The notes beneath the pieces were generated by a model. It made no database searches. It was not told where the DNA came from and was given only the letters and a program-made list of their open reading frames with translations. Shown one piece after another: positions 16,137-24,867 of a stretch of 64,000 nt of DNA (its first letter is position 1; the number at the start of each line of letters is the position of its first letter). The stretch comes from an uncultured Lachnospiraceae bacterium (GTDB taxonomy: Bacteria; Bacillota; Clostridia; Lachnospirales; Lachnospiraceae): positions 62,001 through 126,000 of the forward strand of contig CAMNTM010000004.1 in assembly GCA_946558465.1 (NCBI GenBank). Direction: 5' to 3'. Both the position numbers and the translations under genes were made by a program.

Positions 16137-17375
16137 TCACATGAACATATTCCCGGTCCCAACGTACCGGATTCCGTCTTCAAATACCCGCCTTCCGCCG
16201 AGTGTTACCAGCTTCACATCATTCAGGCAGGTAATATCTTTACTCAAATCCCCGCCTACTACCAGAAGATCCGCATCAAGCCCTTCCTCCACGAGTCCAC
16301 GCTCTCCCTCTACACCCAGTACCATTGCCGGATTGCTGGTTGCCGTCTGGATTGCCTGTGCGGGAGTAATTCCGTATTCTACCATATACTCAAGCTCTCT
16401 CGGAAGAGGCATAAGCGGCGACTGGTACATAACCATATCTGTTCCTGCTATGACCGTCACTCCTGTATCATAAAATTCCTTGAAATGATCTCGATAAGCT
16501 TTATAGGCAGGCTCAAAATACTGATAATCCTTCATTTCTTTTTGCATCACCGGGTCATTGACCGGTGCGCCTGTATGCTTTTCCATATTGTCCCTGCATA
16601 TCTCATAAAGCAGCGTATATGCCATAATCGTCGGCGTCCATGCAATCCCCTTTTCCGCCATCTGCCTCGCATGATCTATATTCATGAAGGTTGCATGCTC
16701 AATCGTATCAAAGCCCGCGTCTATGCACATCTGAATCCCCGGATTGGTTCCTGCGTGCACTCCGCATTTGATTCCTCTCCTATGACACTCGTCAACTGCC
16801 GCGTTAAGCTCCTCCTGGGTAAGCTCCGGTATATGAGAACGATGGGTAGTCATAACCTTTACCCATTCTGCGCCGTCTCTGACCTGCCTGCGAATTTCCT
16901 TTCTTACCTCCCAGGGACCGTCTACCTGCTCAATCTCATCCCATGCATGCCCTCCGGTCATACAGATACCTGTATCTGTGTGCGTAATTCTGGGAATGGT
17001 TACAAAACCCTTTTCTGCCGCCAGCTTCAGGTTCCTGCATACGCCGTGAGCCGAAGACATATCCCGCACGGACGTAATCCCTCTTTCGAATGCCGCCTGC
17101 GCGTGCTGCAATGCATACATCATAATCAGCTGCGGGCCATAGTTGAAGCTGTCCGGCTGAGAATACCAGTAGCCAAGATGGACATGCATATCACACAAAC
17201 CCGGAAGAATTGTGGCATCGCCGTATTCTTTAACCTCTTCCTCCTGATACTCCCCTTTAAGTTCCTCCTTCGCGGCAATCTTCTGAATCTTTCCATCCGT
17301 ACCGATGAGTACTGCCTGATTCTTAAGTACGGTTTTTCCGTCTCCTGTCATCAAATATTTTGCACTGATAATCAT
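16137..17375 (-). CDS. Metal-dependent amidohydrolase (imidazolonepropionase/prolidase-like)
   Basis: A 412-residue amidohydrolase-superfamily enzyme. The N-terminal beta-sandwich and ILPGLCDMHVHLGY give the HxH metal site at residues ~64-66. WVKVMTTH has the candidate bridging lysine, CGVHAGTNPG and TIEHATF supply two more His ligands, and VIAGTDMVMY supplies the catalytic Asp. Relatives hydrolyse cyclic amides, Xaa-Pro dipeptides or related compounds. It lies 31 nt behind the LeuA-AraC gene on the same strand and is probably co-transcribed with it. The substrate is unknown. Confidence 0.85.
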   Translation of the reverse strand: MIISAKYLMTGDGKTVLKNQAVLIGTDGKIQKIAAKEELKGEYQEEEVKEYGDATILPGLCDMHVHLGYWYSQPDSFNYGPQLIMMYALQHAQAAFERGITSVRDMSSAHGVCRNLKLAAEKGFVTIPRITHTDTGICMTGGHAWDEIEQVDGPWEVRKEIRRQVRDGAEWVKVMTTHRSHIPELTQEELNAAVDECHRRGIKCGVHAGTNPGIQMCIDAGFDTIEHATFMNIDHARQMAEKGIAWTPTIMAYTLLYEICRDNMEKHTGAPVNDPVMQKEMKDYQYFEPAYKAYRDHFKEFYDTGVTVIAGTDMVMYQSPLMPLPRELEYMVEYGITPAQAIQTATSNPAMVLGVEGERGLVEEGLDADLLVVGGDLSKDITCLNDVKLVTLGGRRVFEDGIRYVGTGNMFM

Positions 17376-17406
17376 TTTTCGCTGCCTCCTTTTTACTGTA
17401 TCTTTA

Positions 17407-19395
17407 TTATTTCTGATTGCGGAACTGCATCGGAGTCATATCATAAGTCTTTTTAAAAAGCCTGTTAAAATGCTCCACATTCTGATAGCCCACCGTCAGT
17501 GCAATATTTTCCACTGTCATACTGCTGCTCTTTAGAAGCGCCCTTGCTTTTTTCATACGGATTTTTTTCACCAAATCTCCGAAAGTCATTCCGGACTTTT
17601 CCTTAATGTATTTAGAAATGTACGGCTTTGACAGGAAAAAGTGCTCTGCCAGGTCATCTAAGGTAATGTCGATATAATTTGCCTGCACATAATTCATGAT
17701 CTCAATCATCCTGGCATCTTTGCAGCCGCCCGCACTTCCAATCTCATCAATCTTATTGACAGCAACGGTCAGCGCCTCGATAGAGGACTTAATAATATCT
17801 GCATCAATTCCCACTCCCCAGAAGGTTTTCCCGCTGCAGATAATCCCCACATAGGAAACCGCCTTAGAGGATGAACCTCTTGTTAAAGAGTGCTCTTCAT
17901 AATATCTCAGCTCATAGCTGATATTAAAATACTGCTTAATCGCATTGCTTACCGCATCCAGACGTCCGTTTCCGATTGCGGTAATTACTCTGCTGTCTCC
18001 GCCGTGATTAATTGTTGCCTCTGCCGTAATTCCATCCACCTGTCTGAAATGACATTCATCAATATGAAATACCGGCTTTGTATTAATATAATTATCGGAG
18101 AAAATCTGGTATACCCAATCCGGAGTCAGCTCTTTGTGGGCTTTATCGGACACATCCTTAACCATATAACCTACTTCCTCACGCATCTTCTGAGGAAGAT
18201 TAATTCCGTGGCTCTGCTTTAAAATATAATTTACTCCGCCTTTTCCAGACTGGCTGTTGATCCGGATCACATCCGAATCATATTTTCTCCCCACATCCTG
18301 CGGGTCAATCGGAAGATACGGAACTGTCCATTTATCACGGCTTTTCTCCTCTCTCCAGCTCATGCCCTTTGCAATCGCATCCTGATGCGATCCGGAAAAT
18401 GCCGTAAATACCAAGTCACCGCCATAGGGCTGACGCTCATACACATGCATCCTGGTAAGTCTTTCATAAGTCTCTCGAATATGCGCCATATTAGAAAAAT
18501 CCAGCCCCGGATCGACTCCGTGGGAATACATGTTCATGCCAAGCGTGATGATATCCACGTTACCGGTACGTTCTCCATTTCCAAACAGCGTGCCCTCAAT
18601 CCTGTCTGCACCGGCCAGTATGCCAAGCTCTGCTGTTGCGACTCCACATCCCCTGTCATTGTGCGGATGCAGACAGAGAATCACATTTTCCCTGTAGCTC
18701 AAATGCTTATGTACATATTCTAACTGACTCGCAAATACATGTGGCATCGCATTTTCCACGGTGGTAGGAATATTGATGATTGCCTTGCTCTCCGGCGCCG
18801 GCTTCCACACATCGAGTACTGCATTACACACCTCTACCGCATAGTCCACCTCCGTCCCGGGAAAGCTCTCAGGACTGTACTGGAAGGTAAAGTTTCCATC
18901 CGTCTCAGAGGCAAGCTCTAAAAGAAGCTTCGCCCCGTCAACCGCAATCTTCTTAATCTCCTCCCTGCTTTTCTTAAATACCTGCTCTCTCTGTGCCACA
19001 GAGGTAGAATTATACAGATGGACGACCGCGTGCGGAGCACCCTTTACAGCCTCAAAGGTTTTCTTAATAATATGCTCCCTTGCCTGCGTCAGCACCTGAA
19101 CCGTGACATCATCTGGTATCATATTTTTCTCAATCAGTGTTCTCATAAACTGATACTCCGTCTCAGAGGCGGCCGGAAATCCCACCTCTATCTCCTTGAA
19201 ACCTATGTCTACCAGCATCTGGAAAAACTCCAGCTTTTCTTCCAGACTCATCGGCTCAATCAGTGCCTGATTCCCGTCACGAAGATCTACGCTGCACCAG
19301 ATCGGCGGCTTGTCAATATAATCCCTTTTTGCCCAGTCGTAAGTCACCTCCGGAGGCATAAAATAAGTCCTTTCATATTTCTGATAGTTTTTCAT
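17407..19395 (-). CDS. 2-isopropylmalate synthase-like enzyme fused to an AraC-type DNA-binding domain
   Basis: A single 662-residue reading frame. Residues ~1-550 are a full 2-isopropylmalate synthase of the longer (yeast LEU4-like) type: the barrel begins with WCSVDLRDGNQALIEPMS, metal ligands are in CLHPHNDRGCGVATAELG, GNGERTGNVDIITLG follows, and a LeuA allosteric domain occupies ~430-550. Residues ~561-662 are a complete AraC/XylS tandem helix-turn-helix domain (ITLDDLAEHFFLSKPYISKY, then VENIALTVGYQNVEHFNRLF, ending TPMQFRNQK). The enzyme condenses acetyl-CoA with 2-ketoisovalerate and is normally feedback-inhibited by leucine. The fusion suggests a metabolite-responsive transcription factor, catalytically active or not. 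No leuB or leuCD is nearby; neighbours are an amidohydrolase and a sodium symporter. Confidence 0.93.
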   Translation of the reverse strand: MKNYQKYERTYFMPPEVTYDWAKRDYIDKPPIWCSVDLRDGNQALIEPMSLEEKLEFFQMLVDIGFKEIEVGFPAASETEYQFMRTLIEKNMIPDDVTVQVLTQAREHIIKKTFEAVKGAPHAVVHLYNSTSVAQREQVFKKSREEIKKIAVDGAKLLLELASETDGNFTFQYSPESFPGTEVDYAVEVCNAVLDVWKPAPESKAIINIPTTVENAMPHVFASQLEYVHKHLSYRENVILCLHPHNDRGCGVATAELGILAGADRIEGTLFGNGERTGNVDIITLGMNMYSHGVDPGLDFSNMAHIRETYERLTRMHVYERQPYGGDLVFTAFSGSHQDAIAKGMSWREEKSRDKWTVPYLPIDPQDVGRKYDSDVIRINSQSGKGGVNYILKQSHGINLPQKMREEVGYMVKDVSDKAHKELTPDWVYQIFSDNYINTKPVFHIDECHFRQVDGITAEATINHGGDSRVITAIGNGRLDAVSNAIKQYFNISYELRYYEEHSLTRGSSSKAVSYVGIICSGKTFWGVGIDADIIKSSIEALTVAVNKIDEIGSAGGCKDARMIEIMNYVQANYIDITLDDLAEHFFLSKPYISKYIKEKSGMTFGDLVKKIRMKKARALLKSSSMTVENIALTVGYQNVEHFNRLFKKTYDMTPMQFRNQK

Positions 19396-19431
19396 GCTGC
19401 AAACCTCCCTAAATTAATATTCATCAATTTT

Positions 19432-19491
19432 ATTGTCGTATTTTAACACTTCTTCATACTAACATATATATATGAAAAAGGAAAGTGTTAA
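19432..19491 (-). promoter_or_regulatory. Promoter and candidate operator of the LeuA-AraC gene
   Basis: On the minus strand TTAACA-N17-TATATG (19463-19491). A perfect 9-bp inverted repeat, TTAACACTT (19443-19451) and AAGTGTTAA (19483-19491), brackets the promoter and overlaps its -35 box. The 11-mer ATTGTCGTATT at 19432-19442 recurs at 21375-21385 before the dehydrogenase gene. Confidence 0.55.
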
Positions 19492-19629
19492 ATTTAATCA
19501 CTTCCCTTGATGTATTTTATGGTTTTTATGACAGGATGCCCGGTTCTGCATCTGGTCCCTGTCTGATTGTCTGATATACGTCTGGCCGGAGTTTGTCCGC
19601 CGTCGAATCTGCATACATTGATATTTTTA

Positions 19630-21159
19630 TTAGTTTGCTTCCAGTGAGCGTTTTTTGGTGATGGTTACTTTTTCTTCATAGCATTTGAAGATTTCATCTA
19701 CCTTTTCTTTATTCTGCTTTGGCGTAATAAAGCTTACTACAGGGACAATAATGAGTCCGGCAATCATGGCAATGGCGCCTGCGTTAATAGGAGAAGCTAT
19801 GTAGTGCAGAAACATGTTCGATACGGTAATGCCGATTCCCGCTGCAAAGCTTGCCCAGACAGCGCATTTTGTCACACCCTTCCAGTAAAGACCGTACATA
19901 AACGGCGCCAGAAAGGCTCCCGCAAGGGCACCCCAGGAAATTCCCATAAGCTGTGCGATGAAAGTGGGCGGATCAAGAGCAATCACCAGAGACAATACGA
20001 TAAAAAATACAACCAACGCCTGCATAACCTTCACCTGCTTCTTCTCACTCATATCCTTAATAAAATTATCCTTCAAAAAATCAAGTGTCAGCGTCGAGCT
20101 TGAGGTCAGCACCAGAGAAGCCAGCGTAGACATAGAAGCTGACAGCACCAGCACCACTACAATTCCGATCAAAATATCCGGAAGTGTTGAAAGCATGTAA
20201 GGAACAATTCCGTCAAATGCCATATTTCCCGCATCATCATAAAGTCCTGGATTGTCAAACAGACGTCCGAATCCGCCCAGGAAATAACAGCCGCCGGATA
20301 TCACAACCGCAAACAAAGTCGAAATAACAGTTCCTGTATTAATAGACTTTTCATCCTTAATCGCATAAAACTTTCCAACCATCTGCGGAAGTCCCCAGGT
20401 TCCCAGCGATGTGAGAATAACTACACCAAGAAGATTCAGAGGATCCGGTCCGAAAAAGGAGGTAAATGCTCCCGGCTGTCCCATCGTAACCGGAATATCA
20501 CTTGGAATCTCCGCCATCTTCCGTACAGCTGCGATAAATCCGCCCTGTCCGCTAAGCACTGCCCCGATAACGGCAATAATACCGCCCAGCATTATAATGC
20601 CCTGAATAAAATCATTAATCGCCGTCGCCATATATCCGCCTAAGATAACATATACAGCTGTAAATACTGCCATCCCGATTACACAGTATGTATACGGAAT
20701 GTTGAACGCCATCCCAAAAAGCCTGGATAATCCATTATAAACCGAGGCCGTGTAAGGCACTAAAAATACAAACACAACTGCGGAAGCCGCAATCTTAAGT
20801 GCTTTACTTTCGTACCTGGCTCCAAAGAAATCCGGCATTGTCTTAGAATTCAGATGCTGCGTCATAACCTTTGTGCGTCTTCCAAGAACTACCCATGCCA
20901 TCAGGCTTCCGATAACCGCATTTCCAATACCAATCCAGGTGCTGGAAAGCCCGTATTTCCAGCCAAACTGTCCTGCATAGCCCACAAACACAACCGCTGA
21001 AAAATACGATGTACCATACGCAAAGGCCGTAAGCCACGGACCTACGGAACGTCCTCCCAATACATATCCGTCTACGCTTGTTGCATGTTTTCTGGCGTAA
21101 AGCCCCACAGCCACCATCACTGCAAAAAACACAATCAGCAAGACTAACTTAACTGCCAT
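19630..21159 (-). CDS. Sodium:solute symporter (SSS family)
   Basis: A 509-residue membrane protein with about 13 helices of the LeuT-fold SSS family. Typical features are the N-terminal GYVLGGRSVGPWLTAFAYG stretch, ALKIAASAVVFVFLVPY, FIQGIIMLGG and the sodium-site helix SASMSTLASLVLTSSSTL. It would import an organic solute with sodium, consistent with the sodium motive force built by the decarboxylase pump. The substrate is not predictable (proline, pantothenate, amines and others are known in the family). It lies upstream of the LeuA-AraC gene on the same strand with a 234-bp gap, and has its own strong promoter and operator-like repeat. Confidence 0.92.
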   Translation of the reverse strand: MAVKLVLLIVFFAVMVAVGLYARKHATSVDGYVLGGRSVGPWLTAFAYGTSYFSAVVFVGYAGQFGWKYGLSSTWIGIGNAVIGSLMAWVVLGRRTKVMTQHLNSKTMPDFFGARYESKALKIAASAVVFVFLVPYTASVYNGLSRLFGMAFNIPYTYCVIGMAVFTAVYVILGGYMATAINDFIQGIIMLGGIIAVIGAVLSGQGGFIAAVRKMAEIPSDIPVTMGQPGAFTSFFGPDPLNLLGVVILTSLGTWGLPQMVGKFYAIKDEKSINTGTVISTLFAVVISGGCYFLGGFGRLFDNPGLYDDAGNMAFDGIVPYMLSTLPDILIGIVVVLVLSASMSTLASLVLTSSSTLTLDFLKDNFIKDMSEKKQVKVMQALVVFFIVLSLVIALDPPTFIAQLMGISWGALAGAFLAPFMYGLYWKGVTKCAVWASFAAGIGITVSNMFLHYIASPINAGAIAMIAGLIIVPVVSFITPKQNKEKVDEIFKCYEEKVTITKKRSLEAN

Positions 21160-21211
21160 AAATATTCCCTCATCTTTCCTCTAGTTTTTCCATTCAGGTG
21201 AATACACTTTT

Positions 21212-21284
21212 ACTTTAAACCGTTGCGCTTTAAAGTGTTGAAGTAACCTTTGAATAGAATACCATCTAAAAGATAAAGTGTCAA
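21212..21284 (-). promoter_or_regulatory. Promoter and operator-like repeat of the symporter gene
   Basis: TTGACA-N17-TATTCT on the minus strand (21256-21284). Downstream of it lies a perfect inverted repeat ACTTTAAA (21212-21219)/TTTAAAGT (21229-21236) with a 9-bp spacer, a likely repressor site; its outer part contains AAAGTGTT, as in the repeat before the LeuA-AraC gene. Confidence 0.65.
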
Positions 21285-21324
21285 GTATTTATTCTTCATA
21301 ATAACAGGATTTTTACTGATATGA

Positions 21325-21353
21325 TTGACTTTTTCCGCAAATAAATATATGAT
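21325..21353 (+). promoter_or_regulatory. Promoter of the dehydrogenase gene
   Basis: TTGACT-N17-TATGAT, followed at 21375-21385 by ATTGTCGTATT, a motif also found before the LeuA-AraC gene. Confidence 0.65.
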
Positions 21354-21416
21354 ATTTGTAATATATTCATTACAATTGTCGTATTGTAAAAACTTATGAA
21401 AAGGAGTGTGAAACTT

Positions 21417-22457
21417 ATGAATTCTACGAACACTGCACAAAGACGTGTTGTGCGCATGACTGCTGCAAAAAAGCTTGAGGTCTTTACAGAGCCCCTGCCA
21501 GAGCCGGGCCCTCATGAAATTGTACTGCGCATCACAATTGCGGGCATCTGCCGCAGTGAGATGCCGACCTATGAAGGCGAGGGTTCTATGGTTAAGAAAG
21601 GTCCGCTCGGATTCTCCTGCATTATCGACTCCGTCCCTTACCCTGCTTCCTTCGGTCATGAACCTACCGGAATTGTAGAAAGGATAGGCAGCGAGGTTAC
21701 CCGTTTTAAACCCGGCGACAGAGTGTCCGGTGCAGGAGGCGGTGCTTTTGCCTCTCACATTATTTCCAGTGAATTCGCACCTTTGATTAAACTGCCTGAC
21801 AGTGTCTCCGAATATGACTGCTTAGCTGAGCCTGTCATGTGCTGCTGCAATATCGTCCGCGCAGTCACGCCGCCTGAGGGAGGCTACATCGCAATTGTCG
21901 GCTGCGGCTATATGGGACAGGTCTGCTTAAGTCTTCTGAAAGCACACCATGTAAAAAACATAGCCGCTTTTGATCCACTTCCAGAACGCCGCCAGCGTGC
22001 CCTTGAGCTGGGTGCAGATTACGTCTTTGATCCCAGTGACCCAAACGCGGTCCCGGAGGCATTAAAGCTGACAGGAGGCGTTGGATTCGACAGGGCGATT
22101 GAGCTTTCTAAAGGACTTGACGGACTCCAGCTGGCTGTATCTCTTATGAAGATGCCGGAGGCGGAAGACCGGGGTATTATCGCGGCTTCATCCGTCTATG
22201 ACAAGCATGAGATGTGGCCGACTGCACTTGGCTTCGAGCTTATGTGCCGCTGTCCCGAACTGCATTTTGTACATCCAGACTTTATTCCCGATACAGAGGG
22301 GCTTATGAAAGAAGCTGTAGAAGCATATGAAAAGGGATATATTCCAAAGGATGGATTCATTACCCACCGCTTCAAGCCGGAGGAAATGCATAAGGCATAC
22401 GAAATGATGGAAGATGGGGATACAAGCTATCTGAAGGGTGTCGTAGTATTCGATTAA
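21417..22457 (+). CDS. Medium-chain (zinc-type) alcohol dehydrogenase-like protein
   Basis: A 346-residue MDR-superfamily oxidoreductase. The start at 21417 is preferred over an in-frame ATG 21 nt upstream because AAGGAG then sits at the right distance. An N-terminal GroES-like domain contains IAGICRSEMPTYEGEG and SFGHEPTGIVERIGSEVTRF. The Rossmann domain has YIAIVGCGYMGQVCL for NAD(P) binding. GHEPTGI gives the usual His-Glu pair of the metal site, but the structural-zinc four-cysteine loop is absent. It is divergent from the sodium symporter. Substrate unknown. Confidence 0.85.
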   Translation: MNSTNTAQRRVVRMTAAKKLEVFTEPLPEPGPHEIVLRITIAGICRSEMPTYEGEGSMVKKGPLGFSCIIDSVPYPASFGHEPTGIVERIGSEVTRFKPGDRVSGAGGGAFASHIISSEFAPLIKLPDSVSEYDCLAEPVMCCCNIVRAVTPPEGGYIAIVGCGYMGQVCLSLLKAHHVKNIAAFDPLPERRQRALELGADYVFDPSDPNAVPEALKLTGGVGFDRAIELSKGLDGLQLAVSLMKMPEAEDRGIIAASSVYDKHEMWPTALGFELMCRCPELHFVHPDFIPDTEGLMKEAVEAYEKGYIPKDGFITHRFKPEEMHKAYEMMEDGDTSYLKGVVVFD

Positions 22458-22532
22458 TCTACATATACAGCCTGAGCTGCTCTTGCAGCTATGGTAATAA
22501 CCGATTTCCCTTACTTTATCGTGACACAATAT

Positions 22533-22568
22533 GGGAGCCGGATGTAATACCCGGCTCCCGCTTTTTTA
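22533..22568 (+). terminator. Rho-independent terminator behind the dehydrogenase gene
   Basis: GGGAGCCGG/CCGGCTCCC 9-bp stem, 9-nt loop, then CTTTTTT. It sits between convergent genes and may stop both. Confidence 0.85.
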
Positions 22569-22590
22569 TTTTCCGGCTGCTTTTACATGT

Positions 22591-23349
22591 CTACCCTTCC
22601 TGACACTCCATTCTGCGCCGCTTAAGCCATATAACCAGCCACATAATCACTACAGGAAACGCCAAAAACGAGAGAAAAAATGCTGCCGCCGCTATTGAAA
22701 ACAAAGCGGTATTCTGAAGTGCGGCAGCACGGAAAACTCCACCTGCAAGGCTAAAAAGTCCGCACATAAATAAAAATATATCAAAGGAAAACCAGAGCCA
22801 GAAAGCACGTCTGCTCTGAGAGGCAGTTGCCGGCTCTTTTACCGCCCCTTTTACCCTCTCTGTTTTTTCCTTCAGCTCCTGACTTATCCTTCGTTCTGAC
22901 TCTTCTGCCGCATAATCTCCTATACGATTTGCATATTCAGCCATAAAAAAATGATATATCTGCCATTCCTGTGTTGTAACTGCCCGTTCTTTCAGCTTTC
23001 GCGCTTCCTTTTCAAACTCACCGTATTTTAGCTGCTCAAGGAGCGCGCTGAGCAGGTTTACCGTCATCGAATCTTTCGAATAGCTGGTAACAGTCCATCG
23101 CCTCCACTTCTCAAATCCCTTTTTTAATTTTTCAATATCATGGTCCTCTTCATATGCCCGAATATAGGGATTAATCTTACTGGCAAGCCAGGCATTATAC
23201 TTCACATAAAAAACCAGAAACAGAAAAAAAAGTACGATAACTCCAATCCCTATAATCCAAAACAGCCCATATGTTAAATAGGTGTCAAAAAGAACAAGCA
23301 CCGCCGCTGTTATGGCAAGAACCGTAAAAAGCGGCCACGGATTTCTCAT
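22591..23349 (-). CDS. Hypothetical membrane protein with four predicted helices
   Basis: A 252-residue protein that I do not recognise. Two helices lie near the N-terminus (~residues 5-50), then a charged, helical soluble middle of ~120 residues (IEKLKKGFEKWRRWTV, ISQELKEKTERVKG), then two C-terminal helices (~190-245) and a basic tail LKRRRMECQEG. The pattern, two membrane hairpins around a cytoplasmic helical domain, gives no function. It shares an intergenic terminator with the convergent dehydrogenase gene. Confidence 0.65.
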   Translation of the reverse strand: MRNPWPLFTVLAITAAVLVLFDTYLTYGLFWIIGIGVIVLFFLFLVFYVKYNAWLASKINPYIRAYEEDHDIEKLKKGFEKWRRWTVTSYSKDSMTVNLLSALLEQLKYGEFEKEARKLKERAVTTQEWQIYHFFMAEYANRIGDYAAEESERRISQELKEKTERVKGAVKEPATASQSRRAFWLWFSFDIFLFMCGLFSLAGGVFRAAALQNTALFSIAAAAFFLSFLAFPVVIMWLVIWLKRRRMECQEG

Positions 23350-23487
23350 ATTTTATCATCTCCTTGTTATATTGCTGTCAAATTTCTTTCATTTTACATT
23401 ATCTTTATCGGAAATGCAAATAAAATGGCCATGCAGCGTTTTTTCCTAATTTTTTCGCTGCACGGCTGTCTTAATACTCCTCAATTA

Positions 23488-24000
23488 TTATGAAAATACT
23501 GTATGCTGGCGTCTATAAGTATCGTTATCCTTTTGCTTCAGCTCATTTTCAACCTGCATCAGCTTTTTTTCAAGCTCTTTTATCTTTGTTTCATCTGTCT
23601 CAGAACTTATCTTCTGCTCCAATTCCTCCTTTTTTCTTTTCAGCTTTTCAATCTCACGGTCAACTTTATCTGTGCTGGCGGTACATTTCTCTTCTTTACC
23701 TCCGGAGGTTTTCTTCTCCGGGGTCTTCTCAGCCCGCTTAGCAGAATTCTCCTTTGAAACATTCTCATCCAAAGCATCCTGATAAATTTTAGGAGCTCCC
23801 TCCTCATCCTTTCCCAGCCAGTAACGCCCGGACTTCTCCTGCTTCTCTTCAGGTACATATTCATCCATCACAGGTTTTAACGGACCATTCTCTGGCTTAT
23901 CACCACAGTCCTCTGCTCCCAGCTTTCCAGACTCCTTCACATCAAAAATTGTTCCGGCTTGATGCGATGCACTAAAATCTACACCCGTAATCATTTTCAT
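23488..24000 (-). CDS. Hypothetical hydrophilic coiled-coil protein
   Basis: A 170-residue protein starting at 24000 (MKMITGVDFSASHQ), chosen because a CTGGAGGG site precedes it; an upstream in-frame Met lacks one. There is no signal or membrane segment. The middle is acidic and low in complexity, with KSGRYWLGKDEEGAPKIYQ around residue 70. Residues ~115-160 form a strongly predicted coiled coil (IEKLKRKKEELEQKISSE, IKELEKKLMQVENELKQ). Not recognised; perhaps a structural or partner-binding protein. Confidence 0.6.
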   Translation of the reverse strand: MKMITGVDFSASHQAGTIFDVKESGKLGAEDCGDKPENGPLKPVMDEYVPEEKQEKSGRYWLGKDEEGAPKIYQDALDENVSKENSAKRAEKTPEKKTSGGKEEKCTASTDKVDREIEKLKRKKEELEQKISSETDETKIKELEKKLMQVENELKQKDNDTYRRQHTVFS

Positions 24001-24281
24001 GGTCTTCCCTCCAGTTTTATGTGAAAATAACAACTCTGTCATGGCCTTAGTTTAATATTCTTCCGCAGAATTTCAATTCTTTTGAAGTGAAATGCTTTCT
24101 TAAAGCAATAAAATGTTTAAAAATACATTCTGCAGCCTGCCCGGCCATCCACAAAAAGGAAATCATCAGGTCTATATTTTATAAAAAACAGCAATTCCAC
24201 CTATATTCGTCTAATAAGGGGTGACATTTTACAAGCTAAACTGATATACTTATCCCGAAAAACAAATGGAGGTACTTATTC

Positions 24282-24755
24282 ATGGATCAAATTGCAACAG
24301 GAAAATTTATCACCCAAAAGCGAAAAAAACAAAATTTGACACAAGAACAGCTTGCCGGACGGTTAGGCGTTTCAAATAAAACAATTTCAAAATGGGAAAC
24401 GGGAAAATGTATGCCCGACTATTCCATAATTGAATTGCTATGTAAAGAATTAAATACGACACTTCCCGAACTGATAAACGGCAAAGAAAATGAAAAAAAC
24501 ATACCTGCATATGACAATAAGCAGATTGTGGAAATGATTAAGGAAATTCAAAGCTTAAAAAACACCAAAATATTGTTTATCGGATTTATTTTATTGATTA
24601 TGGGCGGCATTATGCTGGCACTTTCACAAATGTTCGGGGGAACAGATATTCAAGATTTTCTTTCAGGCTTTATGCTGGGAATATCTATTTCAGAAATGCT
24701 GATAGGTGTACTTTTTCTCAGCCTTTATCTGGCACACAATAAAAGAAAAAAATGA
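24282..24755 (+). CDS. XRE-family regulator with a membrane-anchored C-terminus
   Basis: A 157-residue protein with an N-terminal Cro/C1-type helix-turn-helix (residues ~7-61: LTQEQLAGRLGVSNKTISKW) and two C-terminal hydrophobic helices (LFIGFILLIMGGIMLAL and ISEMLIGVLFLSLYL). Regulators of this shape are common in Clostridia and often act on stress or antimicrobial-peptide genes, sensing at the membrane. The gene is visibly richer in A/T and in AAA codons than its neighbours, which may mean recent acquisition. It has a GGAGG site and a downstream terminator and stands alone. Confidence 0.85.
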   Translation: MDQIATGKFITQKRKKQNLTQEQLAGRLGVSNKTISKWETGKCMPDYSIIELLCKELNTTLPELINGKENEKNIPAYDNKQIVEMIKEIQSLKNTKILFIGFILLIMGGIMLALSQMFGGTDIQDFLSGFMLGISISEMLIGVLFLSLYLAHNKRKK

Positions 24756-24778
24756 AGGAAATGTTTTCAATATAAACC

Positions 24779-24822
24779 AGCCCTCCTTCTCCGCCTTTTG
24801 AAGCCTGGAGGGCTTTCTTTAA
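24779..24822 (+). terminator. Rho-independent terminator behind the XRE gene
   Basis: AGCCCTCC/GGAGGGCT 8-bp stem, 20-nt loop, then TTTCTTT. Confidence 0.75.
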
Positions 24823-24867
24823 CAGAATTACTAAGACTGGCGGAAATATCTCCAAAAACGCACCCGT

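Noticed and set aside
19396-19629. Possible T-box or leucine leader before the LeuA-AraC gene
   Set aside because: No T-box consensus or leucine-rich leader peptide is seen; the inverted repeat overlaps the promoter and fits an operator better.
21210-21758. A 182-codon minus-strand frame across the symporter/dehydrogenase control region
   Set aside because: It lies antisense to the well-supported dehydrogenase gene and covers two divergent promoters.
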